A DNA stretch of 64,000 nt from Umezawaea tangerina (lineage in GTDB: Bacteria; Actinomycetota; Actinomycetes; Mycobacteriales; Pseudonocardiaceae): NCBI RefSeq assembly GCF_003002815.1, contig NZ_PVTF01000015.1, forward strand, positions 1 to 64,000, in the 5' to 3' direction. Shown piece by piece: positions 33,157 through 40,299 of this stretch. Position numbers and translations under genes: made by a program. The notes under the pieces are model-generated. The model was not told the origin of the DNA and ran no database searches. It saw only the letters and a list, made by a program, of their open reading frames with translations. How positions within the stretch are numbered: the stretch's first letter is position 1; every line of letters begins with the position of its first letter.

Positions 33157-34943
33157 TCGCGGTCCCCTGCGGTCGCGCCGCGGCGCCTGGCCAGCAGCAA
33201 GACCCCGCCGACCACCAGCAGGACCACGACCACGATCCCGGCGATCAGCAGCCCGCTCGGACCGGACGAGGCCGCGCCCGCCGCCGCGACGGGCACCGCG
33301 CCGTAGTAGCCCCACATCCCGTTCTGGGCCATGATCACGCCACCGGGGTCGGGCTGGATCGTGAAGCTCGCGAACGTGTCGTTGCGGTAGGCCTCCAACG
33401 AGTTGTCGTGCCCGAGGATGATCGCCGGGACCTCGTCGTAGAACCGCTGCTGCATCTGCTTGACCAGCGCCGACCGCTTGGCCGGGTCCAGCTCGGCGCC
33501 CTGCTTGGCGTAGAGCTCGTCGTAGGTCTTGTCGCAGAAGAAGGTGTCGGTGGTCCCGCTCGTGGTCGGCGACTCGGGCCGCGAGTCGCAGGTGTGCAGC
33601 GACAGGATGAAGTCCGGGTCGGGGTTGGTGCCCCAGCCGGAGAAGATCAGGTCGAACTTGCCCGCGACGCCCTGCTCGTCGAGCAGCGTGTCCGCCACCA
33701 GCTGCACGTCCACCGCGATGCCGATGTCGGCCAGCGAGCTCTTGATGTACTCACCCGCCTGCTCGTCGTAGGCGCGGCTGGTGTGCCCGACCAGCCTGAG
33801 CTTCAACGGCTTGCCGTCCGCGCCGACCCGGATCCCGTCGGACCCCTTGGGGTAGCCCGCCTGGTCCAGCTCGGTGTTGGCCGCGGCCGGGTCGAACGGG
33901 CGCACCTTCTCCGGGGTGAGGTGGTAGTCGGGGAACACCGGCGGGATCGGGCCGGTGCCGCGCTCGGCGTACCCGCCGTTGACCCGCGCGATGATCGCGT
34001 CCTGGTCGATCGCCTTGGCGATCGCCTGGCGCACCTTGACGTCCTTGAGCGCCGGGTGCCCGTCGCCGATCGGCTCACCGGTCTTCGTCGCGGCGCCGGA
34101 GTTGAGCACCAGCTCGTTGAAGCGCCGCCCCTGCGCCTTGTTCAGGGTGATGCCGGACTTGCCCTTGAGCGAGTCGAACTGCGCCGGGCCCATCCGGTTC
34201 ACCAGGTCCAGCTCGCCCTTGTCCAGGGCCTGCACCGCCGCGTCCACGGTCTTGTAGTAGATGAAGTGCAGCTCGTCGTACTTCGGCGCGCCGCGCCAGT
34301 ACTCCTTGTTGGCCTTGAACTTGATGAACTCGTTGGCCCGGTACTCCGAGAGCACGAACGGGCCGCTGCTCACGCTCGGCGTCACGTCGTTCTTGTAGTC
34401 GGCGATCTTCCCGACGCCCTTCCACACGTGCTCGGGCACGATCGGGACGTCCAGCGCCAGCATGCTCGCCTGCGGCACCTTGGTCTTGATCACCACCGTC
34501 CGGTCGTCCGGCACGGTCACCGACTCGAAGTTCGCCACGAAGCTGCCGTTCGCGGTGGCGGCGTCCTTGTCGGTCATCATCAGGTTGTAGGTGAACCCGA
34601 CGTCCTTGGCCGTGATCGGCTGGCCGTCGGACCACTTCTTGCCGTCCGGGACGGTGAACGTCCAGGTCAGGTTGTCCGCCGACTTCTCCCACGACTTCGC
34701 CACCCCCTCGACGGGGCGCTGGTCCTTCGCGTCGTAGGCGGTCAGGTAGTCGTACATCAGCCGCCCGACCTCGGTGCTCGCCTGGTAGGTGGCGAGGAAC
34801 GGGTTGAGCGAGTCGACCTGCTGGATGATGGCCACCCTCAGGGTGACCGGCTGCTGGGCCTGGGCCGCCGGGGCCAGCGGCGACGCCACCAGTCCCACCG
34901 CCCCCACGACCGAACCGAGACGTCGCAAGATCCCCACTGGCAC
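33153..34943 (-). CDS. Peptide-type solute-binding protein (SBP family 5), C-terminally anchored
   Basis: The 596-residue binding protein has a signal peptide (GAVGLVASPLAPAAQAQ) and the SBP_bac_5 fold: LNPFLATYQASTEVGRLMYD, WTFTVPDGKKWSDGQPITAKDV, SSGPFVLSEY, VRQAIAKAIDQDAII. No lipobox cysteine is present. Instead, the C-terminus has a small-residue linker, a hydrophobic span (GLLIAGIVVVVLLVVGGVLLL) and ARRRG, so it is predicted to be tethered by a transmembrane helix. It should bind a peptide-like ligand. GTG 34943 fits the GGGGAGAGG ribosome site. First gene of the transporter operon and divergent from dppA. Confidence 0.91.
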   Translation of the reverse strand: MPVGILRRLGSVVGAVGLVASPLAPAAQAQQPVTLRVAIIQQVDSLNPFLATYQASTEVGRLMYDYLTAYDAKDQRPVEGVAKSWEKSADNLTWTFTVPDGKKWSDGQPITAKDVGFTYNLMMTDKDAATANGSFVANFESVTVPDDRTVVIKTKVPQASMLALDVPIVPEHVWKGVGKIADYKNDVTPSVSSGPFVLSEYRANEFIKFKANKEYWRGAPKYDELHFIYYKTVDAAVQALDKGELDLVNRMGPAQFDSLKGKSGITLNKAQGRRFNELVLNSGAATKTGEPIGDGHPALKDVKVRQAIAKAIDQDAIIARVNGGYAERGTGPIPPVFPDYHLTPEKVRPFDPAAANTELDQAGYPKGSDGIRVGADGKPLKLRLVGHTSRAYDEQAGEYIKSSLADIGIAVDVQLVADTLLDEQGVAGKFDLIFSGWGTNPDPDFILSLHTCDSRPESPTTSGTTDTFFCDKTYDELYAKQGAELDPAKRSALVKQMQQRFYDEVPAIILGHDNSLEAYRNDTFASFTIQPDPGGVIMAQNGMWGYYGAVPVAAAGAASSGPSGLLIAGIVVVVLLVVGGVLLLARRRGATAGDRE

Positions 34944-35014
34944 TACCTCTCCCCAGAGCTGCCGCACGAAAGTAACCGTTTACCCCAATATCTCGACAAA
35001 GACCACCCACCCAA

Positions 35015-35020
35015 TAGCCT
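35015..35020 (+). promoter_or_regulatory. -10 box TAGCCT of the dppA-M20 operon
   Basis: TAGCCT ends 7 nt before ATG 35028. The intervening GGGGGGC could also help ribosome binding, so the leaderless reading is less certain here. Confidence 0.4.
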
Positions 35021-35027
35021 GGGGGGC

Positions 35028-35843
35028 ATGCGGATCATGATCTCGGCGGACATGGAGGGCGCCACGGGCGTCACCTGCCCCGCCGACGTCCAGCCCGGTA
35101 CCGAGCAGTGGCAGCGCTTCCGCCGGCTGTTCACCGGCGACGTCAACGCCACCATCGCCGGACTCGCGACCGACGTGCTGGTCAACGAAGCCCACTCCTC
35201 CCAGCGCAACCTCCTGCTGGAGGACTTGGACACGCGTGCTCGCATGCTCACCGGTCGTCACAAACCGCTGTCGATGATGCAGGGTATCGACACCGGTGTT
35301 CACGGTGTGGTGTTCCTCGGTTACCACACGGGAGCGGGCGAGGACGGCGTGCTGGCCCACACCTACCTGGAGAACTCGATCACCCAGGTCCGCCTGGACG
35401 GGGTGCCCGCGAGCGAGGGCAGGCTCAACGCCGCGATGGCCGCCGAGCACGGCGTGCCGGTGCTGCTGGTGACCGGTGACGACAAGACCTGCGAGGACGC
35501 CGCCGACTACGCGCCGCAGGCCGAGCTGGTCGCCGTGAAGGAGTGCGTCAGCCGCTACGCCGCCATCTGCGACCCGCCCGAGGTCACCGCCGAGCGGATC
35601 ACCGCGGCGGCGAAGCGGGCCGTCCTGCGGGCCGGGCGCGTCGAGCCGGTGACCGGTGAGCACTGGGTCGAGGTGGACTTCGACGCCACCCACCTGGCGC
35701 ACGCCGCCGCGGTCATCCCTACGGTGGAGCTCATCGGTGTCCGCACGGTCGGGTTCGACGCGGCCACCATGACCGACGCCATGAAGGCGTTCAAGATCGT
35801 CACCAACGTCGCGGCGGGTGCCGTGGAGGATGTGTATGGCTGA
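35028..35843 (+). CDS. dppA: M55 family D-aminopeptidase (DppA-like)
   Basis: DppA-type zinc peptidases release N-terminal D-amino acids from small peptides. The 271-residue product opens MRIMISADMEGATGV, with the metal-binding D and E of the family. It continues with VNEAHSSQRNLLLEDLD, VVFLGYHTGAGEDG (histidine) and LVTGDDKTCEDA. Length is standard and the protein is cytoplasmic. It shares a divergent 84-bp promoter region with the peptide transporter operon, as dpp genes do in Bacillus. The last 8 bp overlap the M20 peptidase gene, so imported peptides are probably degraded by the two enzymes together. Confidence 0.93.
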   Translation: MRIMISADMEGATGVTCPADVQPGTEQWQRFRRLFTGDVNATIAGLATDVLVNEAHSSQRNLLLEDLDTRARMLTGRHKPLSMMQGIDTGVHGVVFLGYHTGAGEDGVLAHTYLENSITQVRLDGVPASEGRLNAAMAAEHGVPVLLVTGDDKTCEDAADYAPQAELVAVKECVSRYAAICDPPEVTAERITAAAKRAVLRAGRVEPVTGEHWVEVDFDATHLAHAAAVIPTVELIGVRTVGFDAATMTDAMKAFKIVTNVAAGAVEDVYG

Positions 35844-37122
35844 GGACGTCGTCGACCTGTGCGCGTCGCTGATCAGGCTCGACACCACCAACCGCGGTGG
35901 CGGCGACGCCGAGGGCGAGCGCGAGGCCGCCGAGTTCGTGGCCGGGCACCTGTCCTCGCTCGGCGTCGAGCCGACCCTGGTCGAGCCCGCGCCGCGCCGG
36001 ACCAACGTGGTGGCGCGCGTGCCCGGCTCCGACCCGGCGCTGCCCGCGCTGCTGGTGCAGGCGCACCTGGACGTGGTGCCCGCCGACCCGGCCGAGTGGG
36101 CCGTCCACCCGTTCTCCGGCGAGCTGCGCGACGGCTACCTGTGGGGACGCGGCGCGGTCGACATGAAGGACATGGTCGCGATGGTGCTCTCGGTGCTGTC
36201 GACCTGGTCGCGGGAGGGCAGGGGGCCTCGCCGCGACGTCGTGCTGGCGTTCGTCGCCGACGAGGAGGACCAGGGCGAGTTCGGCGCGCAGTGGCTCGTC
36301 GACCACCACCAGACCCTGTTCGCCGACTGCGGGGCCGCCATCAGCGAGTCCGGCGGCTACTCCTACCGGGTCGGCGACAAGCGGGTCTACCCCGTCGGCA
36401 CCGCGGAACGCGGCACGTCCCACCTCAGGCTCACCGCCCGCGGCCGGGCGGGCCACGGGTCGCGGCGCAACGACGACAACGCCGTGGTCACCCTCGCCAA
36501 CGCCCTGTCCCGGCTGGCGGCCCACCGGCACCCGGTCCGGCTGACCCCGACCGTGCGGGCGTTCATCGAGCGGACCGGCGAGGCGCTGGGCGTCGAGGTC
36601 GACCTCGACGACGTCGACGGCACCCTGGCCAGGTTCGGGCCCGCGGGCGCGCTGGCCGAGTCGACGGTCCGCAACAGCACCACGCCGACCATGCTGTCGG
36701 CCGGGTACAAGGTCAACGTCATCCCCGGCACCGCGACCGCCCAGGTCGACGTGCGCACGCTGCCGGGCACCGTGGACGAGCTGATGAGCACGATCGACGA
36801 CCTCATCGGCCCGAACGTCACCCGCGAGTTCCTGGAGCACCTGCCGCCCGTGCAGGCCCCGATCGACTCGCCGTGGTTCACCGCGATGGCCGACGCGCTG
36901 CGCGCGGAGGACCCGGAGGCGATCGTCGTGCCGTACTGCATGGGCGGCGGCACCGACGCGAAGGCGTTCAGCACCCTGGGCATCGACTGCTACGGCTTCG
37001 CCCCGCTGCTGCTGCCCGAGGGCTACGACTACCGCGCCATGGCCCACGGGGTCGACGAGCGCGTCCCGGTGGAAGGGCTGCGGTTCGGCGCGCGCGTCCT
37101 GGACCACCTCCTGTCCCGTTAG
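35836..37122 (+). CDS. M20 family metallopeptidase
   Basis: The 428-residue M20 peptidase has the two-zinc site: LVQAHLDVVP, WGRGAVDMKDM, FVADEEDQGEFGA (catalytic EE) and a final FAPLLLPEGYDYRAMAHGVDE. The lid domain contains RGRAGHGSRRN. It may cleave dipeptides or N-acyl amino acids. ATG 35836 is preceded by GGAGGA at 35824-35829. The stop codon TAG (37120-37122) is completed by the first two bases of an 18-bp terminal inverted repeat, so the present C-terminus may have been set by an insertion. Confidence 0.93.
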   Translation: MAEDVVDLCASLIRLDTTNRGGGDAEGEREAAEFVAGHLSSLGVEPTLVEPAPRRTNVVARVPGSDPALPALLVQAHLDVVPADPAEWAVHPFSGELRDGYLWGRGAVDMKDMVAMVLSVLSTWSREGRGPRRDVVLAFVADEEDQGEFGAQWLVDHHQTLFADCGAAISESGGYSYRVGDKRVYPVGTAERGTSHLRLTARGRAGHGSRRNDDNAVVTLANALSRLAAHRHPVRLTPTVRAFIERTGEALGVEVDLDDVDGTLARFGPAGALAESTVRNSTTPTMLSAGYKVNVIPGTATAQVDVRTLPGTVDELMSTIDDLIGPNVTREFLEHLPPVQAPIDSPWFTAMADALRAEDPEAIVVPYCMGGGTDAKAFSTLGIDCYGFAPLLLPEGYDYRAMAHGVDERVPVEGLRFGARVLDHLLSR

Positions 37123-37138
37123 ACCTGGTCTCAAAACT
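37121..37138 (+). repeat. Left terminal inverted repeat (18 bp)
   Basis: AGACCTGGTCTCAAAACT is identical to the reverse complement of 38419-38436. The first 11 bases (AGACCTGGTCT) are themselves palindromic. It overlaps the M20 stop codon. Confidence 0.8.
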
Positions 37139-37335
37139 TAAGGGTGCGTCACTGCGTAACCTGCCGGTCCTGGTCGTCGATCGTGGGCGGTCATGGCGAA
37201 GACGACGCAGCAGCGGCGGGTCGAACGCACCACGCCGGCCGCAGGAGGCCGCAGCCGCGTTGCCGACGGCACCGTCGACGGGGATGGACGAGCACTCTCG
37301 TCGGGAAGTGATCAGCCATCGGTGGGGCCGCCTCG

Positions 37336-38286
37336 TCAGAGGCGTTCGACGCGGTCGGCCTGCGGGCCCCGGTCGCTCTGGCGCACCGCGTACCGGACCC
37401 GGTCACCCTTCTGCAGCGGCTCCGACCCCATGATCACGGACACGTGGGCGAAGAGATCGTCGCCGCCCGCGTCCGGGGTGATGAAGCCGAAGCCGCGGTC
37501 GCCGTCGTAGCGCGCGACGACGCCCTCGCCGCCTCGTACGGGCACGTCCCGCGCGGCCGGCCCCGCGGCCGCGGCAGGTGCCGACCGCCGCGGCGCCGTC
37601 GTCCGGGGCTCGGCACCCCGGACCAGCTGCACGTCACGGGCCTGCGGGCCCTTGTCTCCACTAGCAACCTCGTAGGCGACGCGGTCACCCTCCGCGAGCC
37701 ACGTCAACCCCTCGGCCAGGGCCCGGACGTGGACGAAGACGTCCCCGGCGCCGGAGTCGGGGTTGATGAAGCCGAAGCCCTTGTCCTCGTCGTACCAGGC
37801 CACCGTGCCGTCGGCACCGTCCGAGATACCAGCCGCAGCGGGCGAGCCCGCCCCTGCTCCCAGCGGGATCACGTGCCCGGCCTGCGGGCCGCGCTCGCCT
37901 TCGACGAGCAGGAAGGCAACCCGCTGCCCCTCGGTGACCACGCCGCCGGTCACGATGGCGGAGCTGTGCACGAAGACGTCGGCGCCGCCGCCGTCCGGCG
38001 ACGCGAAGCCGTAACCCTTGCCCGGCTCGTACCAGTTGACGGTGCCGAGCAGGCCCACGGCGCTGCCGGTGGCCGCATCGGCGGTGACGCGAACGCGCAG
38101 CGCCTGGGGCCCGCGGTCGTTCTCGCCGACCTCGAACACGACGGCCTGACCCTCGCGGAGCACTTTCGCGCCGCCGTCCCCGACGATCTCGGAGGCGTGC
38201 ACGAACACGTCCGGCGAGCCGTCCTCGGGCGCGAGGAAGCCGAAACCCCGTTCGGCGTCGAACCAGCGGACGGTCCCTTGCGGCAT
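37336..38286 (-). CDS. Protein with four tandem cold-shock domains
   Basis: The 316-residue protein contains four complete cold-shock (OB-fold) domains in a row, at about 3-68, 80-141, 159-222 and 254-316. Each has an RNP1 motif (RGFGFL, KGYGFA, KGFGFI, RGFGFI) and an RNP2 motif (VFVH three times, LFAH in the last), and each ends with a GPQA segment. Usual bacterial Csp proteins have one domain of about 67 residues. Linkers are short except between 3 and 4, where there is an Ala/Pro/Arg-rich linker (about 225-250). It should bind single-stranded RNA or DNA, with multivalent contacts. ATG 38286 has AGGAG about 8 nt upstream. It is the only gene inside an inverted-repeat cassette. Confidence 0.93.
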   Translation of the reverse strand: MPQGTVRWFDAERGFGFLAPEDGSPDVFVHASEIVGDGGAKVLREGQAVVFEVGENDRGPQALRVRVTADAATGSAVGLLGTVNWYEPGKGYGFASPDGGGADVFVHSSAIVTGGVVTEGQRVAFLLVEGERGPQAGHVIPLGAGAGSPAAAGISDGADGTVAWYDEDKGFGFINPDSGAGDVFVHVRALAEGLTWLAEGDRVAYEVASGDKGPQARDVQLVRGAEPRTTAPRRSAPAAAAGPAARDVPVRGGEGVVARYDGDRGFGFITPDAGGDDLFAHVSVIMGSEPLQKGDRVRYAVRQSDRGPQADRVERL

Positions 38287-38418
38287 CAATGGCTCCTGGT
38301 CGAGAGGGCGGGCACTGGCCCCCAGTCTCTCTGATCGACTTCCGGTCCGTCGGGCCGGGCCCACAGGCGGGCGGTGCGGAGCCAGGGGCGGGCCGTTGGT
38401 CCACCTGGCGACACGCCG

Positions 38419-38436
38419 AGTTTTGAGACCAGGTCT
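38419..38436 (-). repeat. Right terminal inverted repeat (18 bp)
   Basis: On the minus strand this reads AGACCTGGTCTCAAAACT, a perfect match to 37121-37138. Confidence 0.8.
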
Positions 38437-38729
38437 TGGGACGGGCTCCCCGACTCGGCCTTCCAGTATGCGGAAACACCACCTGCGACGCGGTGTACCC
38501 GTATGCCGTAATGACGCCTCGCCGCACCGACCGGTCCGCGGCGCGCCGTGACCTGGACGTCACCGGATCCGGGCCGCGTCCGGACGGCCACCCGGTGTCA
38601 TCCGACCGAGGGAGGTAGGCCCGAAAGGGTGACCAGAGCGGTCCGAATCGTGCCCGGTTGATCTCACTATCCGCACACGCTGTCCGACCAGCGGAGGACG
38701 TAACCCCTGCAATACCGCCAATCACCCAC
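38437..38729. other. Gene-free stretch after the cassette
   Basis: No gene, RNA or clear repeat is visible in these 293 bp. Only the last bases belong to the promoter of the SMI1-type gene. Confidence 0.5.
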
Positions 38730-38735
38730 TATAGT
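38730..38735 (+). promoter_or_regulatory. -10 box TATAGT of a leaderless promoter
   Basis: TATAGT is part of the palindrome ACTATAGT and lies 7 nt before ATG 38743. No Shine-Dalgarno sequence is present. Confidence 0.5.
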
Positions 38736-38742
38736 GATCACG

Positions 38743-39273
38743 ATGAGTCACGTTTCGGAAGGCCTCGAGCTGCTCGGCAGAGCCGCGACCGAGGGTCTGA
38801 TCGACCTCGTCGTGACCGAACGGGCACAGCAGGCGCCGGCGTGGACCGGCCCTGCCGACTACGCCGAACTGCTCGCGGTCCACGGCTCGCTGAGCTGCCA
38901 CCGCGACTACGCGGGACGCACCCCGCGGTTCGCCGTGCTCGACGAGAAGGGCTTCGTCGCCCTCAACCGCGACCTGGTCCACCAGCAGCGCTTCGGCCTG
39001 TCGACCGACCACTTCGTCGGCTTCGCCGAGGCGGGCGACGACGCCGCCTGGTGCTTCGACGTGACCACCCCGGACTACCCGGTGTACTACGTGCACCGCG
39101 AGGAGCCGCGCTCGCGCCACCGGAACACCGGCGAGTGGGAGAACCCCGCCGACAGCACTCCGGACTTCCCCTCGTTCACCGCCTGGTTCACCGCCATGTG
39201 CGAGGCCTTCTCGTCCCCGCACCCTCCCCGGTGGTTCCCCTACCTCGGCGAACCGGGGCTCTCCTTCCCCTGA
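38743..39273 (+). CDS. SMI1/KNR4-like small protein
   Basis: The 176-residue protein resembles the SMI1/KNR4 superfamily: PADYAELLAVHGSLSC, a barrel with FAVLDEKGFVALN and DHFVGFAEAGDDAAWCFDV, and PDYPVYYVHREEP, ending TPDFPSFTAWFTAMCEAF. In bacteria this fold is common among immunity proteins of contact-dependent toxin systems, but also occurs alone. No toxin gene is next to it here, so an immunity role is not supported by context. The start ATG 38743 is fixed by the leaderless promoter, not by a ribosome site. Confidence 0.68.
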   Translation: MSHVSEGLELLGRAATEGLIDLVVTERAQQAPAWTGPADYAELLAVHGSLSCHRDYAGRTPRFAVLDEKGFVALNRDLVHQQRFGLSTDHFVGFAEAGDDAAWCFDVTTPDYPVYYVHREEPRSRHRNTGEWENPADSTPDFPSFTAWFTAMCEAFSSPHPPRWFPYLGEPGLSFP

Positions 39274-39294
39274 CCCCTGCCCCGCGTTGCGAAA

Positions 39295-39333
39295 CGGAAC
39301 GTGTTCCGCTTAACTGAAACGGAACACGTTCCG
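39295..39333. promoter_or_regulatory. Two tandem 14-bp palindromic operators upstream of the SDR gene
   Basis: CGGAACGTGTTCCG (39295-39308) and CGGAACACGTTCCG (39320-39333) are perfect palindromes, apart from the central dinucleotide of the second half-site pair differing in order. Both are set in the same GAAA...CTT flanks, 25 bp centre to centre. This is the form of a TetR-type double operator. No regulator gene is adjacent. Confidence 0.65.
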
Positions 39334-39356
39334 CTTTCCCGTGAGACAGGACCGCC

Positions 39357-40292
39357 ATGCCCTCCCGCGTCACCACCCCGTTCACCCGCCACTCCACCGC
39401 GTCCGACGTGGTCGAGGGCGTCGACCTGACCGGCCGCCGGATCGTCGTCACCGGCGCCGCCGCGGGCATCGGCGTCGAGACCGCCCGCGCGCTGGCCGCC
39501 GCCGGAGCCGAGGTCACCCTCGCCGTCCGCGACACCCTGGCGGGCGCCCGCGTGGCCGCGGACATCACCGCCACCACCGATGCCACCGAGGTGCACGTCG
39601 CCCCGCTCGACCTCGTCGACCTGGACTCGGTCGCCGCCTTCGCCTCCGCGTGGACCGGACCGCTGCACGTCCTCATCGCCAACGCGGGCATCATGGCGCC
39701 GCCGGAGACCCGCACGCCGCGGGGCTGGGAGCTGCAGTTCGCCACCAACCACCTCGGCCACTTCGCCCTGGCCCTCGGCCTGCACGACGCGCTCTCGGCG
39801 GCGGACGACGCGCGGGTCGTCTCCGTGAGCTCCGCGGGCCACCAGCGGTCACCGGTCGTCTTCGACGACATCCACTTCCAGCACCGCCCCTACGACGCCC
39901 TGGGCGCCTACGGCCAGTCCAAGACCGCCAACGCGCTCTTCGCCGTCGAGGCCACCCGCCGCTGGGCGGCCGACGGCATCACCGCGAACGCCCTCATGCC
40001 CGGCGCCATCGACACCGACGTCCTGCGCAACATGAGCCCGGAGATGGCCGAGGCGATGCGCGCGCACGTCGGCACCGGCGGGTTCTGGAAGACCCCGGCC
40101 CAGGGCGCGGCCACCTCGGTGCTGCTGGCCACGAGCCCGTTGCTCAAGGGCGTCGGCGGCCGCTACTTCGAGGACTGCCAGGAAGCCCTGCCCGCGACCG
40201 AGCGGCTCCGCGAGGGCGTCGCGCCGCACGCGCTGGACCCGGAAGCGGCGGCCCGGCTCTGGGAGGTCTCGCTGGACCACGTCCTGTCCTAG
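39357..40292 (+). CDS. Short-chain dehydrogenase/reductase
   Basis: The 311-residue SDR has the nucleotide loop VVTGAAAGIG, ANAGIMAPPE, SVSSAGHQRS (catalytic serine), and GAYGQSKTANALF (YxxxK variant spaced Y-G-Q-S-K). The size and the N-terminal 25-residue extension resemble retinol-dehydrogenase/light-dependent-protochlorophyllide-reductase-like SDRs of actinobacteria. NAD(P)H specificity is not certain. It is probably repressed from two CGGAAC palindromes just upstream. It converges with the aminotransferase gene, with only 7 bp between stops. Confidence 0.9.
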   Translation: MPSRVTTPFTRHSTASDVVEGVDLTGRRIVVTGAAAGIGVETARALAAAGAEVTLAVRDTLAGARVAADITATTDATEVHVAPLDLVDLDSVAAFASAWTGPLHVLIANAGIMAPPETRTPRGWELQFATNHLGHFALALGLHDALSAADDARVVSVSSAGHQRSPVVFDDIHFQHRPYDALGAYGQSKTANALFAVEATRRWAADGITANALMPGAIDTDVLRNMSPEMAEAMRAHVGTGGFWKTPAQGAATSVLLATSPLLKGVGGRYFEDCQEALPATERLREGVAPHALDPEAAARLWEVSLDHVLS

Positions 40293-40299
40293 GACCTGC

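Larger units (their letters stand above)
37121..38436. mobile_element. Inverted-repeat-bounded cassette carrying a four-cold-shock-domain gene
   Basis: The 1316-bp segment is bounded by a perfect 18-bp inverted repeat, AGACCTGGTCTCAAAACT and its complement. It contains no transposase gene. The only gene is the multi-CSD gene on the minus strand, plus about 190 bp of left-end sequence that looks like the start of a lost transposase gene (ATG 37193, MAKTTQQRR). This is the form of a mobile insertion cassette or decayed IS. No clear target-site duplication is seen. Mobility is inferred from the ends only. Confidence 0.55.

Noticed and set aside
37193-37335. A MAKTTQQRR-type ORF at the left end of the cassette
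   Set aside because: It has the look of a transposase start but breaks down at once into low-complexity sequence; treated as a relic, not as a gene.
37108-38450. A target-site duplication flanking the CSD cassette
   Set aside because: The bases outside the repeats (CCCGTT on the left, TGGGAC on the right) do not match as direct repeats.
38743-39273. A toxin-immunity locus based on the SMI1-type protein
   Set aside because: No toxin or secretion gene is adjacent; the SMI1 fold alone is not enough.
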